From contig NZ_RAWI01000019.1 of NCBI RefSeq assembly GCF_003612125.1, positions 1 to 53,297 on the forward strand: a stretch of 53,297 bases of DNA, given 5' to 3'. The notes under the pieces were generated by a model. That model did not search any database, was not told where the DNA came from, and saw only the letters and a list, made by a program, of their open reading frames with translations. The stretch is from Corallococcus praedator. Its GTDB lineage: Bacteria; Myxococcota; Myxococcia; Myxococcales; Myxococcaceae. The translations under genes were made by a program, and so were the position numbers. Shown piece after piece: positions 7,944-17,662 of this stretch (its first letter is position 1; each line of letters starts with the position of its first letter).

Positions 7944-10900
7944 TCCGAGGAGGGACCTGCGGGCGGGCTGATTGCGGACGCCGCTTCGGCGGACTCGGCG
8001 GCGGCCTGTTCCAGGAAGCGGGCCAGCCGGGCCACGGTGGGGGTGCGGAAGATGGCCTTCACCCGCAGGGGCGTGGAGACATGCGGGCGCAGCCGAGCGA
8101 TGAGCTGCGCCGCCATCAGCGAGTCGCCTCCCAGCTCGAAGAAGTTGTCGTGGAGGCCGACCCGGGGCAGCCCCAGGACCTCCGCGAACGCGGTGGCGAT
8201 GCGTCGCACCGTTACATCGTCTCCAGCTTCGGACGGCTCATTCCCAATGACAGAAGAGGTGGATGGGATGTGCCCGGGCGGACTCTCCTCGGCTTCAGCC
8301 TGTCTCGTCATGGGCGCGGTCGTGTCGGGCGCCTCGACCAGGTAGCGCTGTCGCTCGAACGGATACGTGGGCAGGGGCACCCGCTGGCGTCGCGCGCCCG
8401 CGTGCAATCCCTGCCAGGAGAGCGGCACTCCCGAGGCCCACAGGCGCCCGGCCGCGGTGAGCGCGCTCACCAGGTCGGAGGTGTTGTCCGAAGGGTGGGG
8501 CAGGGTGGCCACCGCCAGGTGCGTGCCTGCTTCGGGGTGCTGGCGCGCCAGCGTCGCCAGCGTCCGTCCAGGGCCCACCTCCAGGAAGATGCTGGCCGGA
8601 CCCGCGAGCAGCGTGCCCAACGCGTCACCAAAGCGGACGGTGTGACGCAGGTGCGCGGCCCAGTACGCCGGATCCACCGCCTGCTCCTCGGTGACCACGG
8701 CGCCGGTGAGGTCGGAGATCCACGGCAGCTCGGGCGGATGCCGCTCGACGCGCTGGACGCAGTCGGTGAACGCGGCCAGTGACGGCTCGACGAGGTGCGA
8801 GTGCCCGGCGCCTGGAATGCGCAGCAGGCGCGACTCCACGCCGCTCGCTGTCAGCCGTGCCTGGAGGGCTTCGATGTCCGCCACCGGGCCGGACACCGCG
8901 CACTGCGCCGGCCCGTTCACCGCCGCCAGCGACAGCCCGGACTGGAGCAGGGGTCGCAGCTCGGACTCGGGCAAGGGCACGGCCAGCATCGCGCCCGCAG
9001 GCAGGCTCGCGAGGATGCGCGAGCGCTCCAGGACCAGTCGCAGGGCATCCGCCAGGGAGAACACCCCGGCCACCGTGGCCGCGGCATAGGCCCCCAGGCT
9101 GTGACCCACCACCGCCGCGGGCTTCACGCCCCAGCGCTTCCACAGCCGCGCCACCGCGTATTCGATGACGAAGACACAGAGCTGGCCGGTGACGAACTCG
9201 CCCATCCGGGCGGTGGCCCGTTCGAGCGCGGCGGCGTCCGTGGGCTCCGGATGGAGCACCATCCCCAGGTCGAAACCCAGGACCGGGGTGAGGTGCGCGC
9301 GGCACGCGTCCACGGCCTCGCGAAACGCGGGCTGCGTGGCGTACAGCTCCCGGCCCATGCCCACGTGCTGGCCGCCGTGGCCGGGGAACATGAACACCAC
9401 CGGGCGTTGTCCGGGCTCCGGCCGCGCGTCGCTCACAGGGCCCTGCTGCTCCGCCAGCGCACGGAGGACGTCGGCGGTGTCATGGCCCACGACGAAGGCA
9501 CGGTGCGCGTGCGCGGTGCGCCCCACCTGGAGCGTCCAGGCCACGTCGCCCAGTGGGACTTCCGGGTGCGCGCGCAGGTGGCCACCCAGCCGGTCCACGG
9601 CCCGGGCCAGCGCGGCGGGCCCGTGGGCCGACAGCACGAGCAGCTGTGGGCAGCGGGTGCGCTCGGACGCGGGCGACGCGGGCGCCTCCTCCAGCACGAC
9701 GTGGGCATTGGTCCCGCCGATGCCCAGCGAGCTGACGCCGGCCCGCCGTGGAAGGCCGCGGGTGTCCCAGTCGCGCAGCTGCGTGTTCACCCGGAAGGGG
9801 CTGTGTTCGAAGTCGATCTCCGGGTTGGGCTGTTCGAAGTTCAGGCTGGGGGGCAGCTTCCGATGTTCCAGCGCGAGCACCGTCTTGATGAAACCCGCCA
9901 CGCCCGCCGCCGCGTCCGTGTGGCCGATGTTTGTCTTCACCGAGCCAATCCAGCAGAACTGTCGTTGGCGGGTGTCGAAGGCCTTCGTCAGCGCGGCGAC
10001 CTCGATGGGATCTCCCAGCCGCGTGCCGGTGCCGTGGGCCTCGATGGAGGTGATGCTGTCGGACTCCACCCCGGCGGCGCGCAGCGCGGTCTCGATGACG
10101 CTGGCCTGTCCCTCCACGCTCGGCGCGGTGAAGCCAATCTTCCCGGCCGCGTCGTTGTTGATGGCGGAGCCCCGGAGGACGGCGCGAACCGTGTCCCCGT
10201 CCGCCAGCGCATCCGCCAGCCGCTTGAGCACCACCAGTCCCGCGCCGTTGCTGCCCACGGTGCCCTGTGCTCGCGCGTCGAAAGCACGGCAGCGGCCATC
10301 CGGAGACAGCGGCCCGCCCTCGCTGTAGTGGCCGAACCGCGGCGGCGCATGCACCGACGCGCCTCCGGCCAGGGCGATGTCGCAATCCCCCGCGAGCAGC
10401 GCCTGCGCGGCCAGATGGATGGCGACCAGGGACGTGGAGCAGGCCGTCTGCACGGTGACGGCGGGGCCTCGCAGTCCGAGCTTGTAGGCCACCCGGCTGG
10501 TGAGGAAATCCATGCCCGTCGCCAGCCGGAGCTGCCAATCACTGGCACCCGCGAGCAGCTCCCTCCGGGCGCGGAGCGCGGACAGATAGGACGTCTCACT
10601 GCCTCCCGCATAGATGCCGATGGCGCCGCGGTAGCGCGCTGGATCATACCCGGCGTCCTCCAAGGCCTCGCGCGCGCATTCCAGGAACACCCGCTGCTGT
10701 GGATCCAGCATGAGGGCTTCCAGGGGCGAGCAGCCAAACGCCGCCGCATCGAACCTGTCCGCGTCCGCCACCAGTCCGAACGCAGGCACCTCGTCGCCCA
10801 CGGAGGCCTCCCCGGGCGGCTGTTCGCGGGGGCTCCCGTCCGGGCCGAAGAAGGTGATGGACTCGACGCCGCTGGCCAGGTTGGACCAGAACGCCTCGGC

Positions 10901-10996
10901 GTTGGCGGCACCGGGGAACCGGCATGCCAGCCCCACCACCGCGATGTGCGCGGCGCGGTCCTCCTCTTCCAGTTCCTGATTCACGGGCGCACTCAT
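7940..10996 (-). CDS. Type I PKS module KS-AT-ACP
   Basis: A 1,018-aa single polyketide synthase module. KS (about 15-445) has the active-site TACSTS (Cys near 185), EAHGTGT and the lysine/histidine motif in VKTNIGH. AT (about 525-830) has FPGHGGQ and GHSLGA (near 630); the specificity region reads GAGHSHLVEP, from which I cannot safely choose malonyl or another unit. ACP (about 920-990) has FFELGGDSL. No KR, DH, ER or TE is present, so a beta-keto group should remain after extension. The ATG at 10996 overlaps the NRPS stop by 4 bp; longer in-frame extensions run into the NRPS gene. It adds one ketide unit to the dipeptide made upstream. Confidence 0.92.
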   Translation of the reverse strand: MSAPVNQELEEEDRAAHIAVVGLACRFPGAANAEAFWSNLASGVESITFFGPDGSPREQPPGEASVGDEVPAFGLVADADRFDAAAFGCSPLEALMLDPQQRVFLECAREALEDAGYDPARYRGAIGIYAGGSETSYLSALRARRELLAGASDWQLRLATGMDFLTSRVAYKLGLRGPAVTVQTACSTSLVAIHLAAQALLAGDCDIALAGGASVHAPPRFGHYSEGGPLSPDGRCRAFDARAQGTVGSNGAGLVVLKRLADALADGDTVRAVLRGSAINNDAAGKIGFTAPSVEGQASVIETALRAAGVESDSITSIEAHGTGTRLGDPIEVAALTKAFDTRQRQFCWIGSVKTNIGHTDAAAGVAGFIKTVLALEHRKLPPSLNFEQPNPEIDFEHSPFRVNTQLRDWDTRGLPRRAGVSSLGIGGTNAHVVLEEAPASPASERTRCPQLLVLSAHGPAALARAVDRLGGHLRAHPEVPLGDVAWTLQVGRTAHAHRAFVVGHDTADVLRALAEQQGPVSDARPEPGQRPVVFMFPGHGGQHVGMGRELYATQPAFREAVDACRAHLTPVLGFDLGMVLHPEPTDAAALERATARMGEFVTGQLCVFVIEYAVARLWKRWGVKPAAVVGHSLGAYAAATVAGVFSLADALRLVLERSRILASLPAGAMLAVPLPESELRPLLQSGLSLAAVNGPAQCAVSGPVADIEALQARLTASGVESRLLRIPGAGHSHLVEPSLAAFTDCVQRVERHPPELPWISDLTGAVVTEEQAVDPAYWAAHLRHTVRFGDALGTLLAGPASIFLEVGPGRTLATLARQHPEAGTHLAVATLPHPSDNTSDLVSALTAAGRLWASGVPLSWQGLHAGARRQRVPLPTYPFERQRYLVEAPDTTAPMTRQAEAEESPPGHIPSTSSVIGNEPSEAGDDVTVRRIATAFAEVLGLPRVGLHDNFFELGGDSLMAAQLIARLRPHVSTPLRVKAIFRTPTVARLARFLEQAAAESAEAASAISPPAGPSSE

Positions 10997-13900
10997 TCCC
11001 CGTCCTCCCGCGTGCTGTCCGACGCGAGCCGTCCCCGTCGGCCCAGCAGCCGCGCGCGTCCGCTCTGGCGTTGTTCCTGGCGCTGCTCTTGTGCGGCGGC
11101 GGCCTCTCCACCATCCCCCTGGCCCTGGAGGTGCCCAGCGAGTGTCCGGATGGTGGGGAATTCGAACAGCCGCACCATGGGCACGTCGTGTCCCAGGCGG
11201 CTCTTCAATAGATATTGCACCTGTCCCAGCAGCAGCGAGTGTCCGCCCAGGTCGAAGAAGTTGTCCTCCACGCCCACCCGCTCCAGGCGCAGCGTCTCGC
11301 ACCAGAACCCGGCCAGCTGGCGCTCCAGCGCGTTCGCGGGTGGCGCCTGGGGTGCTTGCGTCACGGTGGGCGGCGGCAGGGCACGCTCATCCACCTTGCC
11401 GCCGTGGGTGAGCGGCAGCGCCCCCAGCTCCACGTAGGCGGAGGGGATCATGTAGGCCGGCAGCTCGCGGGCAAGGTGCTCGCGCAGCCGCGCCGGGGAA
11501 GGCATGGCGTGCCCTGCCTTCGGGACGAGATAGCCGACCAGCCGCGTCTCTCCGCCCGGAGCGCTCCAGGCTCGGATGTGGGCCTCGGCGATTCCAGGCC
11601 CCGTGCGCAGTCGCGCGGAGATCTCCGCCGGTTCCACGCGGAAACCGCGAAGCTTGAGCTGCGCGTCCATGCGGCCCAGGAACTCGAGCGCGCCGTCGGG
11701 CCGGATGCGGACGGTGTCCCCCGTGCGGTACAGGCGCGCACCCGGGCGCGATGAGAAGGAGTCGGGGATGAAGCTCCAGGCCGTGAGGTCCGGGCGGTTC
11801 AGGTAGCCCCGAGCCACCCCGACGCCGCCGACGTACAGCGCTCCTGGTGCCCCGAGGGGAACGGGTTGCAGCTCCGCATCCAACACATACGCTGTGGCCC
11901 CGTCGATGGGCTGGCCGATGGCGGGCAGGGCCTCATCCGGGCCGGAGGGAAGAACCTCGCCGGAGGTGGCCGTCACGGTCGTCTCCGTGGGGCCGTATTG
12001 GTTGAACAGTCGCCAGGGCAGCCCGAGCGCCGGGCGCGAGAGGAGCCGGTCTCCGCCCGCGAGCACCGTGCGCAGCTCGCACGCGTGTGGCCAGGGAAGG
12101 GCCAGCAGTCGCTCGGCGAGCGCGGTGGGCAGGTCCGTGAAGGTGATGTGCTCGGACAGGAGCCACGCCTGGAGTCGCTCCGGGGACAGGCGCACGTCCT
12201 GTCCGGGGACGTGCAGCGTCGCGCCGACCGTCAGCGCCGGCCAGAGCTCCGCGGCGGAGGGGTCGAAGGCGGGTGAGTAGAGGAGCGTGGTGCGGCTGTT
12301 CGCGTCCAGGCCGAAAGTGCGCCGGTGCCACCCGACGAGGTTGGACAGCGAGCCGTGCTCCACCATCACCCCCTTGGGCATGCCGGTGGATCCGGAGGTG
12401 TACATGACGTAGGCCAGCGCATCGGGCCGCGCATCGACGGAGAGGTGGCCGCGCGGTGTGCCAGGGGCACGGAAGTCCTCGACGCACACCCGCTCCAGCG
12501 TGGCGGGGAGCCGCTCGCGGAGCGCTCCGGTGGTCACCACCTGTCGCACGCCACCATCGGCGAGGAGGAGCGCGAGCCGCTCGGCGGGGTGCTCCGGATC
12601 CAGGGGCAGGAAGGCCGCGCCGGCGAGCAACACGCCCAGCTCGGCCGTCACCAGGTCGGCGCCCCGGGGCGCGCAGACGCCGATGAGCGGATCCGCGTCC
12701 GTGCCCGGCCGGCGCAGGTGTTCGGCCAGCAGCATCGCGCGACGGATCAGCTCCGCGTAGGTGAGGGTTCCAGCCTCGTCGCGCACAGCCACCGCGCCGG
12801 GCGTCCTCCGGGCCTGCTCCAGGACCTGGAGGTGCACCGGGGGCTCGGGCGTGGGCGCCCCGGAGGGGTTCCGCTCCACCAGGAGGGCTTGTCGTTCCGC
12901 GTCCGTGAGCATCGGAAGGCGCGACACGGGGGCGTCGGGACTTCGCACCGCGACCTCGAGCAGCCGCAGGAAGTGGGCGGACATCCGCTCCATCGTCGAG
13001 CGGTCGAAGAGGTCGCGGTTGTATTCCCAGATGAGGGAGATGCGGTCATCCCCGCGCGAGGCGTCCCCCAGGTGCCGTCCCGCATGCGGAATGGCGACGA
13101 CGTCCAGGTCCACCTTCGAGGAGCCGTTGCCTCGCTCGAAGATGGTGCAGGCGGCATCGCCGAGCCTGGGACTGGGCACGGCCGAGTCGTGAAAGCTGAA
13201 CATGGCCTGGACGAGCGGATTGCGACTGGGGTCGCGCTTCACGCCCAGGGCTTCAATCAACTTGAGGAAGGGATGGGTCTGGTGTTCCGCCGCCGCGGAG
13301 GTGACGTCCTTCACCTGGCGGACCAGCTCCCGGAATGACAGCGCACCGGAGACGTCACATCGCAGGACGACGGCATTGACGAACATGCCGATGAGGTTCT
13401 CGACGTTGCGGATGCCGGCCCTGGCGGCGAACGCCGAGCCGATGCACAGGTCCCGCTCCCCGGTGTAGCGATGCAGCAGCGTCGCGAAGGCGGTGAAGAG
13501 GGCATGGAAGAGGGTGACGCCCTCTCGCTGGCAGAAGGCACGCAGGGCGCCGGGCAGGGCCGGCGGCAGCTCCAGACGGAGCAGGTCGCCGTTGAAGCCC
13601 TGCACGCGCGGTCGCGGGCGGTCGGTGCGCAGAGGCAACACCTCGGGGGCTCCGGCCAGTTGCTCGCGCCACCAGGCGAGCTGGGCCTTCATGGCCGGGG
13701 CTTCGAGCGCCGCGCGCTGCCAGACGGCGAAGTCGCGGTACTGCACCGGCAGCTCCGGCAGTGGCGAGGCTTCGCCCCGCAGGTAGGCGTTGTAGAGCGC
13801 ATCCAGCTCCCGCATCAGCACGGAGAAGGACACCCCGTCATGAACGACGTGATGCTCGACGAGGACGAGCTCGTATTCCTCCGGAGCCAGGCGGAGGGCG

Positions 13901-16092
13901 CTCCAGCGGACGAGCGGCGGCGCGAAGAGGGAGATGGGCCGCCGCAGCTCCTCGCGGATGGCTTCCTCCCGCCGCAGCTCCCGTGCGTCCTCGGGCAGCG
14001 CGCTCAGGTCCAGCAGCGGAACACGGACCGGGGTCACCGGCTGGACGCGCTGCCACGGCCGTCCATCGACCTCCTCGTAGGTCGTGCGCAGCAGTTCGTG
14101 GCGACGGGTGATCTCCGTCAGGGCGCGTTCGAGCACCTCCAGGTCCAACCCGCCCAGCACGCGGAGCGTCGTCTGTGCCTGGTAGGAGATGCTGTCGGGG
14201 GACAGCTTCTGGAGGAACCAGACCTGCTCCTGCTGCACGGAGAGCGGCGCGAGCGGCGAGTCGGCGGCGCGGAGGACCGGAGGCAGCACGTCCTTCGCGG
14301 GAGCGGCCCTTCGCGACTCCAGCAGCGCCGCGAGCAGGGCGATGCTCGGGTGGGAAAAGAGCTGGGTCAGTGACACGGAGAGGCCCAGCGTGTCTTCCAT
14401 CCGCGAGGTGATCCGCGTGGCGAGCAGGGAGTGCCCGCCCAGCTCGAAGAAGTCGTCATGGATGCTGACCTGCTCCTGCCGCAGCTCCTCCTGCCACACC
14501 CGCGCGAGCCCGTGCTCCAGCTCCGTGCGAGGCGCGACATACGCACGGCTCCGGGGCGCGTGGAGGGCCGGAATGGGGAGCGCCTGGAGGTCCACCTTGC
14601 CGGTGGGGCCGAGCGGAAGCGCGTCCACCACCACGAACGTCCGGGGCATCATGGCCTCGGGAAGCCAGGCGCGGAGGTGTTCGCGCAGCTGCTCCGTTCC
14701 GGGGACGGCCCGTGCGTCGCGAGGCGTGAACCACGCCACGAAGGAGACGTCTCCCTCAGGCGCCCCGGTGCTCCGCGCCATCACGTGCGCGGAGCCCACG
14801 TGCGGATGGGTCAGGAGCGCGGCGGTGATCTCCGCGGGCTCCACACGAATGCCTCGGACCTTCACCTGTGAGTCGATGCGGCCCAGGAACTCCAGCGAGC
14901 CATCTGGTGACCTGCGACCCAGGTCCCCCGTGCGATACAGACGCTCGCCACCGGTGGAAGAGAAGGGGTGGGGGATGAAGCGCTCGGCGGTGGAGGCCGG
15001 AGCGCCCACGTACCCGCGTGCCAGGCCCGGCCCTCCGATGAAGAGTTCGCCTGTCTCTCCGTCGTCCACGGGCCGCAGCTCCGGGTCGAGCAGGTGGAGC
15101 TCCGCGTCGTCGATGGGACGGCCAATGGACGGCAGGCGTTCCTCGCGCGACTCGCCTCCGGGCGGGACGACGTCCGAGGTGCAGTAGATGGTGCACTCGG
15201 CGGGGCCGTAGCCGTTCACGAGCTGGAAGGGCAGTCCGGGCCTGGGCCGCAGGTGCAGCCGGTCGCCTCCGGTGAGCAGCAGGCGCAGGGCACACGTCCG
15301 GGGCCAGGGCAGCGGGAGCACGCGCTCGGCGAGCGGGGTGGGGAGGAAGACGCAGGTGATGCCCCGGTCCAGCAGCCACTCCTGCGACTTCCGGGGGGAC
15401 AGACGGGTGTCCTCGTCCTCCGGCAGCTCCAGCCGCGCGCCCGAGGCCAGCGAGGGCAGGATGGACATGACGAACGCGTCGAAGCCCAGCGAGGCCATCA
15501 CCCCGACGCGATCCGCTGGTGACAACGCGCATGTGTCGCGGTGCTGCGCGGTGAACGCGGACAGGGCGCGGTGGCTGATCATCACCCCCTTGGGCAGCCC
15601 GGTGGAGCCCGAGGTGTGGATGACATACGCGAGGTGGTCCGGCAGAACGTGGGCATCAGGGTTCACCTCCGGGAACGACGCGAGTTCGCGTCCCGAGGGC
15701 GCGAGGACCTGGAGCCCTGCCCCCGCGAGCCGCTCCACGGCCGGTCCTTCTCCAATGACAGCCATCGCCCCGGCGGACGCCGCCATGTGGCGCAGGCGCT
15801 CGGGTGGGGTGGAAGGGTCCAGCGGGAGCCACGCGGCCCCCGTCTTGAGCACCGCCAGGATGGACACCACGAGCCGCGCGCTTCGTGGCAGGCAGATGCC
15901 GATGACGGAGTCAGGACCGGCCCCCCTGGCGAGCAGCGCATGCGCCAGTCTGTTCGCCTGCTGATTGAGCGCGGCGTAGGTGAGGGACTCGCCCCCATGT
16001 TTCACCGCGACATGGGAGGGAAGTTCGGTCGCGCGTCGCTCGACGAGCGGGTGGACGAGGGGGGGCAGCAAGAATCCTCCGGCCGGCGCCAT
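10993..16092 (-). CDS. Bimodular NRPS A-PCP-C-A-PCP
   Basis: A 1,699-aa synthetase. Domain order: A1 (about 12-500; YVIHTSGSTGLPKG), PCP1 (FFELGGHSLLATR), C (about 610-1065; HHVVHDG near 747), A2 (about 1080-1570; YVMYTSGSTGMPKG), PCP2 (FFDLGGHSLLLGQ). Starting with A and no C domain marks it as a loading protein. Ten-residue pocket codes read by eye: A1 DAMFLGGIYK (hydrophobic-looking) and A2 DPADLGQVTK (no match I know; Pro at the second position is unusual). Both A domains have GGDRL where GGE is common. Start is uncertain: ATG at 16092, or TTG at 16128 (after GGGGGGAC) or TTG at 16071 (after GGAGG). It is coupled to the PKS gene downstream. Confidence 0.92.
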   Translation of the reverse strand: MAPAGGFLLPPLVHPLVERRATELPSHVAVKHGGESLTYAALNQQANRLAHALLARGAGPDSVIGICLPRSARLVVSILAVLKTGAAWLPLDPSTPPERLRHMAASAGAMAVIGEGPAVERLAGAGLQVLAPSGRELASFPEVNPDAHVLPDHLAYVIHTSGSTGLPKGVMISHRALSAFTAQHRDTCALSPADRVGVMASLGFDAFVMSILPSLASGARLELPEDEDTRLSPRKSQEWLLDRGITCVFLPTPLAERVLPLPWPRTCALRLLLTGGDRLHLRPRPGLPFQLVNGYGPAECTIYCTSDVVPPGGESREERLPSIGRPIDDAELHLLDPELRPVDDGETGELFIGGPGLARGYVGAPASTAERFIPHPFSSTGGERLYRTGDLGRRSPDGSLEFLGRIDSQVKVRGIRVEPAEITAALLTHPHVGSAHVMARSTGAPEGDVSFVAWFTPRDARAVPGTEQLREHLRAWLPEAMMPRTFVVVDALPLGPTGKVDLQALPIPALHAPRSRAYVAPRTELEHGLARVWQEELRQEQVSIHDDFFELGGHSLLATRITSRMEDTLGLSVSLTQLFSHPSIALLAALLESRRAAPAKDVLPPVLRAADSPLAPLSVQQEQVWFLQKLSPDSISYQAQTTLRVLGGLDLEVLERALTEITRRHELLRTTYEEVDGRPWQRVQPVTPVRVPLLDLSALPEDARELRREEAIREELRRPISLFAPPLVRWSALRLAPEEYELVLVEHHVVHDGVSFSVLMRELDALYNAYLRGEASPLPELPVQYRDFAVWQRAALEAPAMKAQLAWWREQLAGAPEVLPLRTDRPRPRVQGFNGDLLRLELPPALPGALRAFCQREGVTLFHALFTAFATLLHRYTGERDLCIGSAFAARAGIRNVENLIGMFVNAVVLRCDVSGALSFRELVRQVKDVTSAAAEHQTHPFLKLIEALGVKRDPSRNPLVQAMFSFHDSAVPSPRLGDAACTIFERGNGSSKVDLDVVAIPHAGRHLGDASRGDDRISLIWEYNRDLFDRSTMERMSAHFLRLLEVAVRSPDAPVSRLPMLTDAERQALLVERNPSGAPTPEPPVHLQVLEQARRTPGAVAVRDEAGTLTYAELIRRAMLLAEHLRRPGTDADPLIGVCAPRGADLVTAELGVLLAGAAFLPLDPEHPAERLALLLADGGVRQVVTTGALRERLPATLERVCVEDFRAPGTPRGHLSVDARPDALAYVMYTSGSTGMPKGVMVEHGSLSNLVGWHRRTFGLDANSRTTLLYSPAFDPSAAELWPALTVGATLHVPGQDVRLSPERLQAWLLSEHITFTDLPTALAERLLALPWPHACELRTVLAGGDRLLSRPALGLPWRLFNQYGPTETTVTATSGEVLPSGPDEALPAIGQPIDGATAYVLDAELQPVPLGAPGALYVGGVGVARGYLNRPDLTAWSFIPDSFSSRPGARLYRTGDTVRIRPDGALEFLGRMDAQLKLRGFRVEPAEISARLRTGPGIAEAHIRAWSAPGGETRLVGYLVPKAGHAMPSPARLREHLARELPAYMIPSAYVELGALPLTHGGKVDERALPPPTVTQAPQAPPANALERQLAGFWCETLRLERVGVEDNFFDLGGHSLLLGQVQYLLKSRLGHDVPMVRLFEFPTIRTLAGHLQGQGDGGEAAAAQEQRQEQRQSGRARLLGRRGRLASDSTREDGE

Positions 16093-16155
16093 CCCGGAGG
16101 CTTTAGCAGCCGCCGTCAGGAAGCCCAAGTCCCCCCGGCCGCGCGGTCCGATGTA

Positions 16156-17130
16156 TCAGCGGTGCGAGCCGTAATACGTCTTCTTGAGCCTCAGCTCCGG
16201 GATGCCGGCGTTGACGCCTTCGAGCGCGGCGGGCCACAGGCACGCCCTGTCCGTATCGCGGCAGCGCCCATCATCATGGTGCGAGGCGCCGGTCATGACA
16301 GCGGAGATGATGCCGAAGCGACACCGGTCCTTGTAGAGGTCCACGGACTGGGTCGTCCTGATCGTCTCCAGGACGTACCAGAACCGGCTGTACCACTCGA
16401 GCGCCCGCTTCACCCTGGGATTTCCCTCCGGGCTGTACAGGGTCCAGACATCCACGTGGGGCGCTTCCTGATCGCGGTGGACATCGAAGTGGGCCGCCAC
16501 CCCCGTGGTCATGGTCGAGCAGCGGTCGCTGAGATATTTGTGAGGGGCCCTCGCGTGCGCGACCATCACCGCATCGATGATGGGCCCCGGTCCAGCCGCG
16601 GGCGCCTTGAAGGTCGGGTAGGAGCGCAGGCTCACCGAGCCGTCGACGCCCGGACCGACGCCGGTGTCCATCGCGTAGCCGCCCAGCTTGTACAGCACGT
16701 ACAGCGACCACACATTCTTGGCATTGACGATCTCCCGGATCCGCGTGGGCGAGTTCGCGCGCGCTCCGATGGAGGTCTCCATGATGTGTTTGACCACCAT
16801 GTCGATGTCCCAACTGAAGCTGGACCACACCCAGTTGATGCCCGCCATCAACGGCGCGCTCCGGGAGCCGCGATGCTCGCCGACGTTGTTCCTCAGGTAC
16901 GTCTCGATGCCGCGCACCCGGAGCTTCTCGCCGTTGAGGACCTGGAAGTTCGAGCCCTTGAAGTGGTTGCGGTAGGTCCACACATGCGCATCGAGGCACC
17001 AGAAGGTGATGACGAAGCCGGAGCCCTGGGCGTCGCTGCGAGCCCGCATCAGGGCCTTGGGGCCGCCGGTGTCGCGGGCGTCGAGGGTGGGGGGGCCAAT
17101 CCAGGTGTAATGGACGTCCAGCATCGCCAT
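16156..17130 (-). CDS. Glycosyltransferase-like protein with TcdA/TcdB-type DXD region
   Basis: A 324-aa soluble protein. LYKLGGYAMDTGV (146-158) strongly resembles the sugar-nucleotide-binding segment LYxxGGIYLDTDV of the GT32/GT44 families, which include Gly_transf_sug enzymes and the catalytic domain of large clostridial toxins; the preceding NAKNVWSLY also fits the conserved helix. The N-terminal VHYTWIG matches the start of that fold. The metal motif reads DTG rather than DxD at 155-157, so activity is uncertain. AGGAG precedes the ATG at 17130. There is no signal peptide or membrane segment. It lies 63 bp upstream of the NRPS on the same strand. It could be a tailoring enzyme or an intracellularly acting effector; neither can be decided here. 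Confidence 0.55.
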   Translation of the reverse strand: MAMLDVHYTWIGPPTLDARDTGGPKALMRARSDAQGSGFVITFWCLDAHVWTYRNHFKGSNFQVLNGEKLRVRGIETYLRNNVGEHRGSRSAPLMAGINWVWSSFSWDIDMVVKHIMETSIGARANSPTRIREIVNAKNVWSLYVLYKLGGYAMDTGVGPGVDGSVSLRSYPTFKAPAAGPGPIIDAVMVAHARAPHKYLSDRCSTMTTGVAAHFDVHRDQEAPHVDVWTLYSPEGNPRVKRALEWYSRFWYVLETIRTTQSVDLYKDRCRFGIISAVMTGASHHDDGRCRDTDRACLWPAALEGVNAGIPELRLKKTYYGSHR

Positions 17131-17213
17131 GGTGCGAGCTCCTATCGCGCGGCGCAGTAGGACACCGTACCTCCGGACGGGCAAGAACCAGAAGGGTTGA
17201 GTCAGGAGGGCCC

Positions 17214-17540
17214 TCAGAGGACCTGACGCACGGCCTCGTCGAGCTTCGCCTTCGCGACCGCGCCGACAATCTGTTTCACCACCTTGCCGTCCTTGAAGAA
17301 CAGCAGCGTGGGCATGGCGCGGATGCCGTACTGCTCCGGCGTCACCGGGTGATCATCGACGTTGAGCTTGGCCATCTTCATCCGGCCCTTGTACTCGGAC
17401 GCCAGCGACTCGATGACCGGCGCGATGACGCGGCACGGCGGGCACCACGTGGCCGTGAAGTCCACCAGCACCGGCTCCGACGACTCCAGCACCTCGCGCT
17501 TGAACTCCGCGTCTCCCAGCTCGATGACGTTCCCAGCCAT
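17214..17540 (-). CDS. trxA: Thioredoxin with CPPC active site
   Basis: A 108-aa cytoplasmic thioredoxin, full family length: VLVDFTATWCPPCRVIAPV (active site C33-P-P-C36) and the cis-proline loop RAMPTLLFF. The family norm is WCGPC; the Gly-to-Pro change at the second position is expected to alter the redox potential relative to canonical thioredoxin. GGAGG lies 7 nt upstream of the ATG. It is monocistronic or follows the LysR gene at 122 bp on the same strand. There is no signal peptide, so it should act in cytoplasmic disulfide reduction. Confidence 0.93.
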   Translation of the reverse strand: MAGNVIELGDAEFKREVLESSEPVLVDFTATWCPPCRVIAPVIESLASEYKGRMKMAKLNVDDHPVTPEQYGIRAMPTLLFFKDGKVVKQIVGAVAKAKLDEAVRQVL

Positions 17541-17662
17541 GTTCCATCCTCCAGTGAAGGGCGCGCTCACGGGCCCGCGCCTCGGCTCAGGGCAGGATGT
17601 AATCGCGGGCACCCTCGGGGACGAGTGGCCCGCGCGAAACGCATTGTTCCGCCAGGAGCCCT

